Source: an uncultured Clostridia bacterium (GTDB lineage: Bacteria > Bacillota_A > Clostridia > Christensenellales > CAG-138). From it: DNA of 6,285 nt. Position numbers and translations under genes: made by a program. Location: the NCBI GenBank assembly GCA_946623765.1, contig CAMORL010000094.1, positions 1 to 6,285 of the forward strand, given 5' to 3'. Shown here piece after piece: positions 1 to 4,741 of this stretch (positions are counted from its first letter, which is position 1; the number at the start of each line of letters is the position of its first letter). The notes under the pieces are model-generated. The model saw only the letters and a program-made list of their open reading frames with translations, was not told the DNA's origin and made no database searches.

Positions 1-56
1 TCATAGGAGCGCTCGCCGTGGCCGGACTGTTCGACCACCATCGGTATCAGATTCAT
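1..56 (-). CDS. clpP: ATP-dependent Clp protease proteolytic subunit ClpP (N-terminal part)
   Basis: Only the first 18 codons and two bases of the next are present; the gene runs off the left edge. The translation MNLIPMVVEQSGHGERSY matches the hallmark ClpP start (NLIP-V-EQ--RGER-YD). In known ClpP this segment is the short propeptide and the axial-loop N-terminus that gates the tetradecameric serine protease working with ClpX or ClpA/C. The catalytic Ser-His-Asp triad lies outside the window. The ATG is set by a strong ribosome binding site 7 nt upstream. It lies downstream of tig on the same strand, the usual tig-clpP-clpX order in Firmicutes and proteobacteria. A Met replaces the more common Thr after NLIP, which is minor. 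The family call is strong despite the short fragment because this N-terminus is distinctive and the context fits. Confidence 0.9.
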   Translation of the reverse strand, partial: MNLIPMVVEQSGHGERSY

Positions 57-63
57 ATGGATA

Positions 64-71
64 CCTCCTTT
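64..71 (-). promoter_or_regulatory. clpP ribosome binding site
   Basis: Read on the minus strand this is AAAGGAGG, a near-perfect anti-16S match, 7 nt before the clpP ATG. It fixes the start codon. The base of a long hairpin (76-109) lies only about 5 nt upstream of it, close enough to affect ribosome loading. Confidence 0.9.
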
Positions 72-75
72 CAGG

Positions 76-109
76 ATTCGGTCTGTTGAAGGTCTTCAAC
101 AGACCGGAT
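76..109. repeat. Perfect 13-bp inverted repeat before the clpP ribosome binding site
   Basis: The arms 79-91 (CGGTCTGTTGAAG) and 94-106 are exact reverse complements. The pairing can extend to 76-109 through one G-T wobble. The centre is GT, so a real RNA hairpin would open the last pair to give a GGTC tetraloop. No T-run follows on either strand, so it does not look like an intrinsic terminator. Read toward clpP it is in the leader RNA just before the Shine-Dalgarno sequence. It may stabilise the 5' end after processing, tune translation, or be a protein-binding palindrome; the sequence does not say which. Confidence 0.85.
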
Positions 110-114
110 TATTA

Positions 115-157
115 CAGGATCGCCTGAAATGCAGAGCATTTCCGGGCGGCGATCCTG
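115..157. repeat. Bipartite long hairpin between tig and clpP
   Basis: The outer arms 115-124 (CAGGATCGCC) and 148-157 are perfect 10-bp reverse complements. An inner perfect stem of 7 bp (126-132 GAAATGC with 136-142) has a 3-nt loop. An asymmetric internal bulge (T125 against 143-147) separates the two. Neither strand has a U-tract after the stem. It sits 5 nt from the neighbouring inverted repeat at 76-109, so the two form consecutive hairpins in any transcript reading from tig to clpP. Confidence 0.85.
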
Positions 158-169
158 CAAGGTGTAAAA

Positions 170-317
170 TTCACCGCGCATGTCGCTGAATTTTACGGAT
201 TTTGTGTTTCGGTTCGTCCGTCGCCTTCGCCGCGCATGCCGCTGAATGTGACGGATTTTGTTTGGGTTCGTTCCGCCTCATTCGCTGCACATGCCGCTGA
301 ATCTGACGGAATTGTGT
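170..317. repeat. Tandem repeat, unit 55-56 bp, about 2.7 copies, each with hairpin potential
   Basis: The copies start at 170, 226 and 281 (periods 56 and 55). Each begins TTC(A/G)C(C/T)GC(G/A)CATG, continues with (T/C)CGCTGAAT and then ACGGA plus a T/G-rich tail; the third copy is cut short just before the tig stop. Each copy's CTGAAT...ACGG part can pair with sequence just upstream: 164-173 with 187-196 (perfect 10 bp), 218-230 with 242-254 (imperfect), and 271-284 with 298-311 (imperfect). The arms differ between copies yet still pair, while the loop around CATG is conserved. No protein reading was convincing. Function is unknown; the unit resembles a REP/BIME-like structured repeat in form only. 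Confidence 0.8.
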
Positions 318-324
318 GCCGCTG

Positions 325-1626
325 TTATTCGGCTGCCTTTTCCGGCTCGGTTTCGACCGCCGCGTCGACGATCAGCTTCACAGTCTTGTCGACCGCGATG
401 CGATCCGCGAAGTATTCGCGATCGGCGTCGGTGAGCTGCGCCTTGAAGGTCTCAACGTCCGTGCTGCCGTTCTCGGCATACTTTTTGATCTCCTCTTCGA
501 TCTCCTCGTCCGTCGCTTCGACGTTCTCCGCCTTGGAGACCGCCTCGATCACGAGCTGCATCTTGACGCGCGCTTCCGCTTCGGTGCGGTAATTCTTCCG
601 CATGTCGGCTTCGGTGGTGTTGAGATACTTGAGGTAGGTGTCCCAATCGAGGCCGCTGCCCGCGAGACGGTACTTGATGTCCTGCACCATGTAATCCACC
701 TGACGGTCGATCATGCAGTCCGGAATGTCCACGGTCGCATTGTCGCACGCGCCCTTGATTGCAAGGTTCTCACGCATGTTGTCCATGTACTGCTTCTTTT
801 CCTCGACCAGCTTCGCCATCTTGTCGGCTTTCCATGCGTCGACGGTTTCGAACTCGGAGATGTCGCCGATAAACTCGTCGTTGATTTCCGGAAGCTCCTT
901 CTTCTGAACTGCCTTCACGGTGCAGGCGAACACCGCCGCCTTGCCCGCAAGATGCTCTGCGTGATACTCAGTCGGGAACGTGACGTTGACATCGCGGGAT
1001 TCCCCTGCGACTGCGCCGACGAGCTGATCCTCAAAGCCCGGGATGAACGTGTTGCTGCCGAGAACCAGCGTCTGATCCTCCGCCGTGCCGCCGTCGAACT
1101 TCACGCCGTCCACGGAACCGGAATAGTCCAGCAGCACGCGGTCGCCGTTCTCCGCCGGACGGTCCACGTCCACGAAGCGCGCCTGATTCTCGCGCTCTGC
1201 TTCGAGCGCCTTCATGACGTCCTCATCGGTTACAGTATAGTCCGCCTTCGGCACGGCAATACCTTTGTATTCGCCGAGCTTGACTTCGGGCTTCAGCGTG
1301 ACTTCCGCAACGTAGGTGACGCCTTCGTTTTCGCCGATCGAAAGAATGTCGACGTCCGGACGGTCGACCACAAACAGATCGTGCTCCTTTACCGCCGCAT
1401 CGTACGGCTCGCCCCAGCAGAGTTCAAACGCATCCTCATAGAAGACCGCCGCGCCGTAGTAGTTCTCGATGACCTTGCGCGGAGCATGTCCCTTGCGGAA
1501 GCCCTGAACCGGGTAGCGGTTCGCCGTCTTTCTGTATGCCTCGTTCAGCGCTTTGCGGAACGTTTCCGCATCGATCGTGATCGTAAGCTTTGCTTTGTTC
1601 CCCTCAAGTTTTTCAAGTTGTGCCAT
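325..1626 (-). CDS. tig: Trigger factor, ribosome-associated chaperone and peptidyl-prolyl isomerase
   Basis: At 433 aa this is full length for trigger factor. Residues 1 to about 115 form the ribosome-binding domain, with the signature GFRKGHAPRK at 42-51; the FRK there contacts ribosomal protein L23 near the exit tunnel in characterised homologues. Residues about 158-243 are the FKBP-type isomerase domain (GDRVLLDYSG, then FIPGFEDQLVG at 194-204 and FPTEYHAEHLAGK at 217-229), apparently intact. Residues about 245-425 are the helical SurA-like chaperone arms, ending in an acidic tail (ETEPEKAAE). The ATG is supported by AAGGAG 8 nt upstream and a clear promoter further up. It acts co-translationally on nascent chains in the cytosol. 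clpP follows on the same strand after 268 bases, with no classical terminator between, so co-transcription is possible. The usual GKAP of the signature is GHAP here. Confidence 0.97.
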   Translation of the reverse strand: MAQLEKLEGNKAKLTITIDAETFRKALNEAYRKTANRYPVQGFRKGHAPRKVIENYYGAAVFYEDAFELCWGEPYDAAVKEHDLFVVDRPDVDILSIGENEGVTYVAEVTLKPEVKLGEYKGIAVPKADYTVTDEDVMKALEAERENQARFVDVDRPAENGDRVLLDYSGSVDGVKFDGGTAEDQTLVLGSNTFIPGFEDQLVGAVAGESRDVNVTFPTEYHAEHLAGKAAVFACTVKAVQKKELPEINDEFIGDISEFETVDAWKADKMAKLVEEKKQYMDNMRENLAIKGACDNATVDIPDCMIDRQVDYMVQDIKYRLAGSGLDWDTYLKYLNTTEADMRKNYRTEAEARVKMQLVIEAVSKAENVEATDEEIEEEIKKYAENGSTDVETFKAQLTDADREYFADRIAVDKTVKLIVDAAVETEPEKAAE

Positions 1627-1656
1627 GTTCTTAACTCCTTATCTATTTCCTTGCAA

Positions 1657-1671
1657 GCCGATGCAATCGGC
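1657..1671 (-). repeat. Small hairpin in the tig leader
   Basis: GCCGAT (1657-1662) and ATCGGC (1666-1671) are a perfect 6-bp inverted repeat around a 3-nt loop. It falls inside the predicted tig 5' untranslated region (start near 1685), about 23 nt upstream of the tig ribosome binding site. No U-tract follows it. It may simply stabilise the mRNA. Confidence 0.6.
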
Positions 1672-1691
1672 ATTCTTCGCCGGATTGTGGT

Positions 1692-1720
1692 ATCATATCA
1701 CAAGCCCCCGGCTTTTGCAA
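1692..1720 (-). promoter_or_regulatory. Probable sigma-A promoter of tig (extended -10)
   Basis: On the minus strand the -10 is TATGAT (1697-1692) preceded by TGA, which makes an extended -10 (TGnTATGAT). Seventeen bases upstream is TTGCAA (1720-1715), 4 of 6 matches to the -35 consensus. Transcription would start near 1685, giving a leader of about 59 nt before the tig ATG. The -35 lies inside the hairpin at 1709-1737. Confidence 0.72.
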
Positions 1721-1737
1721 GCGCAGAAGCCGTTTTT
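1709..1737 (+). terminator. Rightward intrinsic terminator-like hairpin upstream of tig
   Basis: The arms 1709-1718 (CGGCTTTTGC) and 1723-1732 (GCGCAGAAGCCG tail) form a 10-bp stem with one G-T pair, closed by the tetraloop AAGC, and TTTTT follows at 1733-1737. This is the classic shape of a Rho-independent terminator reading rightward. No rightward gene lies before it, only the antisense side of tig. It may stop antisense transcription before the kinase operon, be a relic of a lost gene, or be fortuitous. It overlaps the tig -35 box. Confidence 0.6.
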
Positions 1738-1747
1738 CACGCTCATG

Positions 1748-1764
1748 TTGCAAAAAGTTTGCAA
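1748..1764. promoter_or_regulatory. Candidate operator: TTGCAAA-N3-TTTGCAA palindrome
   Basis: A perfect 7-bp inverted repeat with a 3-bp centre sits between the two divergent promoters, about 28 bp from the tig -35 and 32 bp from the kinase -35. The core TTGCAA also occurs at 1651-1656 and 1715-1720. It does not match CtsR or CIRCE sites. Regulator binding is inferred only from symmetry and position. Confidence 0.4.
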
Positions 1765-1783
1765 TGCGCCGCCCGTTTGCACC

Positions 1784-1805
1784 GGCGGGTTCATCTTGAC
1801 CCGCC
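1784..1805. promoter_or_regulatory. Inverted repeat overlapping the kinase-operon -35
   Basis: GGCGGGT (1784-1790) and ACCCGCC (1799-1805) are perfect reverse complements separated by 8 bases. The right arm covers half of the TTGACC -35 box at 1796-1801, so a protein bound here would block RNA polymerase. It could also be a chance GC-rich repeat. Confidence 0.4.
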
Positions 1806-1824
1806 CCGCGATCTATGGTATGAT
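1796..1824 (+). promoter_or_regulatory. Probable sigma-A promoter of the lipid kinase operon
   Basis: TTGACC (1796-1801) and TATGAT (1819-1824) are separated by exactly 17 bases, each 5 of 6 matches to consensus. The predicted start is near 1831, giving a leader of about 33 nt. The -10 sits within a 6-bp inverted repeat (ATCTAT 1811-1816, ATAGAT 1823-1828). This is one of the two best promoters in the window. Confidence 0.82.
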
Positions 1825-1863
1825 AGATTGATTCAGAATGGACGAATGAGGACGGAGGCATCT

Positions 1864-2751
1864 ATGGAACGGTATTGTCTGATTGCGAACCGCACGTCCG
1901 GCAGCGGAAGCGCCGGCGCTTACATCGACAGCATGAAGGTCATGCTGGAAGCGCGCGGCGTCGATTTTACGATCCGCGAGACGATGTATCCGGGTCATGC
2001 AACAGAGCTCGCCAAGGCTGCGGTCGACGAGGGCTTCGACGTGATCGTCGCCGTCGGCGGCGACGGAACCCTGCGCGAAACCGCGCTCTCCGTGATACAT
2101 ACAGACCGGACCCTCGGGCTTCTTCCCTGCGGCACGGGCAACGACTATGCCCGCGCGCTCGGCATCCCCACCGATGCCGAAGCCGCGCTTGAAATCCTTC
2201 TGCACGGCGAAACGAGAGTCGTGGACGCCGGACAGGCAAACGACCAGATTTTCTTCAACATCGCAGGCTTCGGGTTTGACGTAGACGTGCTGGACTATAC
2301 CGAAGAATTCAAGCCGAAGTGCAAAAACGGCGAAACCGCCTACCGGCTCGGCGTTCTGAAGGCGGTGTTCGGACTGAAGCTCCGCAAGACGACGCTGACC
2401 TTTCCGGACGGCACGATCGAACAGAACGTGCTTATGGCGGCTGCGGGCATCGGTACGCATTTCGGCGGCGGCATGAACGTGCTGCCCCAATCCGATATGT
2501 CCGACGGACTTCTGGATGTATGCATTGCGCACGACGTCGGACGGCTGCGGCTTCTGAGTCTGTTCCCGAAATTCATCAAGGGGAAGCACGTCGGTCTTCC
2601 CGTCATCACCTACCGGAAAGCGACCGAGGTTTCGGTCGTATGCGATCCGGTTTCACGCATCGAAGTGGACGGCGAACGCATGTACGGCACGCCCGTCACG
2701 TTCCGTGTACTGCCCCGCGCGCTCAAGGTGCGCGCGCCCAAAAAGAACTGA
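1864..2751 (+). CDS. Diacylglycerol kinase / lipid kinase family protein (DAGK catalytic domain)
   Basis: The protein is 295 aa, normal for soluble bacterial lipid kinases of the DgkB/YegS/BmrU type. These phosphorylate diacylglycerol or a related lipid with ATP at the membrane surface, returning lipid to the phosphatidate pool. The nucleotide-binding motif GGDGT is at 65-69, LPCGTGND at 87-94, GFGFDVDV at 135-142, FGGGM at 200-204, DGLLDV at 214-219 and VDGE at 268-271. The N-terminal motif reads NRTSGSG where many relatives have NP-SG-G. The frame stays open far upstream, but that is antisense to tig; the start at 1864 is chosen from GGAGG 5 nt before it and from the family N-terminus (YCLIANRTSG). 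It is the first gene of an operon with two membrane-protein genes. The exact lipid substrate cannot be told from sequence. Confidence 0.93.
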   Translation: MERYCLIANRTSGSGSAGAYIDSMKVMLEARGVDFTIRETMYPGHATELAKAAVDEGFDVIVAVGGDGTLRETALSVIHTDRTLGLLPCGTGNDYARALGIPTDAEAALEILLHGETRVVDAGQANDQIFFNIAGFGFDVDVLDYTEEFKPKCKNGETAYRLGVLKAVFGLKLRKTTLTFPDGTIEQNVLMAAAGIGTHFGGGMNVLPQSDMSDGLLDVCIAHDVGRLRLLSLFPKFIKGKHVGLPVITYRKATEVSVVCDPVSRIEVDGERMYGTPVTFRVLPRALKVRAPKKN

Positions 2752-2769
2752 TTCGGAGTTTTTGATTCT

Positions 2770-3954
2770 ATGAGCGACTTCAGTGATCGCGTTCGGGAAT
2801 ACCTGCGGGAAAGCGCAGACCGCAAGCTGACGATCGGCAGAATGACCGTATCGCGGCTCGCGATCTTCGGTATTGCCGGCGTGATCCTTGTCACGGGAGC
2901 AGTCGCGCTGTTTCTGATGGTGTTTGCAAAGCATGACACGGGTCTCGCCTTTGCCCGCGCCGACGTCGTGAACGGATACACCTATCGCATGAAGGACGAC
3001 CGCATCACCTATCGCGCGGGAAACTTCATTTATACTTATGATTGCGCAAGGGATCTGTCCACGTATTATCCCGTTGAAAACCTCGAAGGATACGACGCCT
3101 CTTCCACAATGACGATCGTCTACGCGGGTTCGCTGTTCCAGATTCAGGGCGCTGAGGAAGCGCGGACGCTGACCAGCGGCACGATCCTCGAGGTGCGCGC
3201 GGGCAGAAACTATGCCGCGCTGCTCTTCAAAACGCTCGGCGTGGAGCGCGACGACCGGTTCATCCTGATCGTCGACCGGGAAATGCACTCGGTCAACCAG
3301 ATTTCCTTCAAGGACAGCGAGATCGTCGCTTTCGATTTCCTGTACGACGGAAGCACGGAGTATCTTTGGGTCTCCACCATGGACATCGGGCAGTTCACCG
3401 AGGAATCCATCGTCCGTATCTACGACTGCGGCAAGCAGGGCACGATGGTTCATTACACCACGCCGTTCTATAACCAGTCCATCTACAACGCGTATTTGTC
3501 CGATCGCTGTCTGTTCCTCGTCGGCACGCATTCGATCATCCGCTACGACCGCGAGGAAGACGGCGGATTCTCCGCCGAACGCGACCGCGTACGCGTTTAC
3601 GGCAGTACGATCGTCGATTTTTCGGCGGGCACGGAAACCGCGTACTTCATTGCGGAGCCGGTCGCGGCGGAAGGCGAGGAAAACAGCCTCGTGCGTCTCA
3701 TTACGATCTCGCAGACGGACGACCTGTGGTCGAACGTCATGCAGAAGTACATGCCGTCGCCGGTCGTCGGCGCGTTCCTGTACAACGGCAGCATCTGCGT
3801 CTTTACCAAAGAAAACTTCCTGCAGTTCTCCTTCGCGGGCAAGAAGCTCAACGACATCGAACCGGCGTACACGCCGATCTACGCCTACCGCTACGGGCAG
3901 GACGGCTTCTTCGTCGTCACCGAACAGAACTGCTATCGCGTCACGATCGAGTAA
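2770..3954 (+). CDS. Single-pass membrane protein with probable extracytoplasmic beta-propeller domain (DUF5711-like)
   Basis: The 394-aa protein has a short charged, cytoplasmic N-terminus (1-28), one hydrophobic helix (about 29-53, RLAIFGIAGVILVTGAVALF) and a large domain of about 340 residues outside. That domain is rich in short beta-strand blocks with repeating Tyr/Phe-Asp patterns (FIYTYDCARDLSTYY at 86-100, VRIYDCGKQGTMVHY at 215-229, IIRYDREEDGG at 256-266), as in WD-like or propeller folds. I recall clostridial proteins of this layout as DUF5711, often near CvpA genes, but could not check this. No catalytic motif was recognised. The start has GGAG 11 nt upstream, a somewhat long spacing, and lies 18 nt after the kinase stop. 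Function is unknown; sensing or envelope assembly is only a guess from topology. Confidence 0.75.
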   Translation: MSDFSDRVREYLRESADRKLTIGRMTVSRLAIFGIAGVILVTGAVALFLMVFAKHDTGLAFARADVVNGYTYRMKDDRITYRAGNFIYTYDCARDLSTYYPVENLEGYDASSTMTIVYAGSLFQIQGAEEARTLTSGTILEVRAGRNYAALLFKTLGVERDDRFILIVDREMHSVNQISFKDSEIVAFDFLYDGSTEYLWVSTMDIGQFTEESIVRIYDCGKQGTMVHYTTPFYNQSIYNAYLSDRCLFLVGTHSIIRYDREEDGGFSAERDRVRVYGSTIVDFSAGTETAYFIAEPVAAEGEENSLVRLITISQTDDLWSNVMQKYMPSPVVGAFLYNGSICVFTKENFLQFSFAGKKLNDIEPAYTPIYAYRYGQDGFFVVTEQNCYRVTIE

Positions 3955-3959
3955 CGCAG

Positions 3960-3966
3960 AAAGGAG
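3960..3966 (+). promoter_or_regulatory. Ribosome binding site that fixes a TTG start
   Basis: AAAGGAG is followed by a 6-nt spacer and then TTG at 3973. The strong site compensates for the weak start codon and is the main reason for placing the CvpA-family start here. Confidence 0.8.
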
Positions 3967-3972
3967 AAAGCC

Positions 3973-4674
3973 TTGGTCACCGTTCTGATTCTGATCATCC
4001 TCGGCATCTGCATCCTTGCGGGATACTATCGCGGGGTCATCTACTCTGCGATCAGCATCGGTCTGACGCTGCTGTCTTTCTTTCTTGCGCTCATCATGAT
4101 TCCGGTCGTCGCGCGGCCCGTGCGCGAGAGCAAGACTCTGTACAGCGCGCTGCTCTATTACTTCGAGGGCTATGAATTCGTCAGCCGGACGAGTGTGGAG
4201 CTGATTCACGAGCCGATCTCGATCCTTGACAAACAGGAGCTTTCGGACGTTGTGGACAACGCGGGACTTCCCCTGCCCCTCGGCAATGCCGTCGAAAAAA
4301 ACATCCGCAGAGAGGTGTACGCCAAGCGCGGCATCACCACGATCGGCGATTATTTCAACCAGTCCATCGTCGACGTCGTTCTGAACATCCTCTCGCTGCT
4401 GTTCCTGTTCGTGATCTTCCGCGTTCTGTTCGGATTCATCCTGCGCATGGTCGATTACGGACGATACGGTCTGCCGCGGCTCAAGCAGTTCGATCCCCTG
4501 TTCTCCTGCGGAATCGGCTTTCTGCACGGCATGGCGCTGCTCTGTATCTTCTTCCTGCTCGTTCCGGTCGTTCTGGTCATCGTGCCGAGGCTCAGAAACG
4601 AGCTCGTCGTACCGGCGCTTCCCGGCTTCTTCTATCGCATGAATCCGTTCATGTGGCTTGTACCGACCACCTGA
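3973..4674 (+). CDS. CvpA-family integral membrane protein, TTG start
   Basis: The protein is 233 aa with about four hydrophobic helices (2-17, 23-46, 134-158, 178-205). The beginning, with a first helix followed by GYYRGVIYSAISIG, is typical of CvpA/colicin V production proteins, whose first helices are split by a G-x-x-(K/R)-G turn. A polar segment of about 85 residues (48-132) separates helices 2 and 3, which makes this longer than common CvpA proteins (about 160-180 aa). The start codon is TTG, chosen because AAAGGAG (3960-3966) lies 6 nt before it and no ATG or GTG fits the site. It follows the DUF5711-like gene after 18 nt, so the two are probably made together. CvpA proteins are linked to envelope integrity and biofilm or colicin phenotypes in other bacteria, with the molecular role unsettled. 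The family call is fairly sure, the function is not. Confidence 0.75.
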   Translation: MVTVLILIILGICILAGYYRGVIYSAISIGLTLLSFFLALIMIPVVARPVRESKTLYSALLYYFEGYEFVSRTSVELIHEPISILDKQELSDVVDNAGLPLPLGNAVEKNIRREVYAKRGITTIGDYFNQSIVDVVLNILSLLFLFVIFRVLFGFILRMVDYGRYGLPRLKQFDPLFSCGIGFLHGMALLCIFFLLVPVVLVIVPRLRNELVVPALPGFFYRMNPFMWLVPTT

Positions 4675-4680
4675 TTCCTG

Positions 4681-4717
4681 CAGAGCTTCGCGGCGCGAAC
4701 GCTCTGTTTTCTCTTTT
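4681..4717 (+). terminator. Intrinsic terminator after the CvpA-family gene
   Basis: The outer stem CAGAGC (4681-4686) pairs with GCTCTG (4701-4706). The inner stem TTCGC (4687-4691) pairs with GCGAA (4695-4699), with a GGC loop and one bulged C at 4700. The 11-bp stem is followed directly by TTTTCTCTTTT. It begins 7 nt after the CvpA-family stop and ends the three-gene operon. Only 24 nt separate it from the next start codon, so it could also act as an attenuator for that gene. Confidence 0.82.
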
Positions 4718-4741
4718 CACAGCACCGAACCGGAGGTTTTT

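Noticed and set aside
170..317. The repeats before clpP as a CRISPR array
   Set aside because: There are only three copies, with units of about 55 bp that diverge within the repeat and no unique spacers of even length. The arms pair with each other instead.
316..1863. Long in-frame extension upstream of the lipid kinase
   Set aside because: It is antisense to trigger factor. The kinase family N-terminus, a GGAGG site and a promoter all place the start at 1864.
1627..1863. CtsR or HrcA (CIRCE) heat-shock operator upstream of tig
   Set aside because: No GGTCAAA-type direct repeat and no TTAGCACTC/GAGTGCTAA pair was found. The palindromes present have other sequences.
2653..4527. A 624-codon open frame on the minus strand opposite the kinase, DUF5711-like and CvpA-family genes
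   Set aside because: It is a mirror of GC-rich plus-strand genes: low-complexity, Arg/Asp/Val-rich, with no recognisable domain and no ribosome binding site, while the plus-strand genes have clear motifs and signals.
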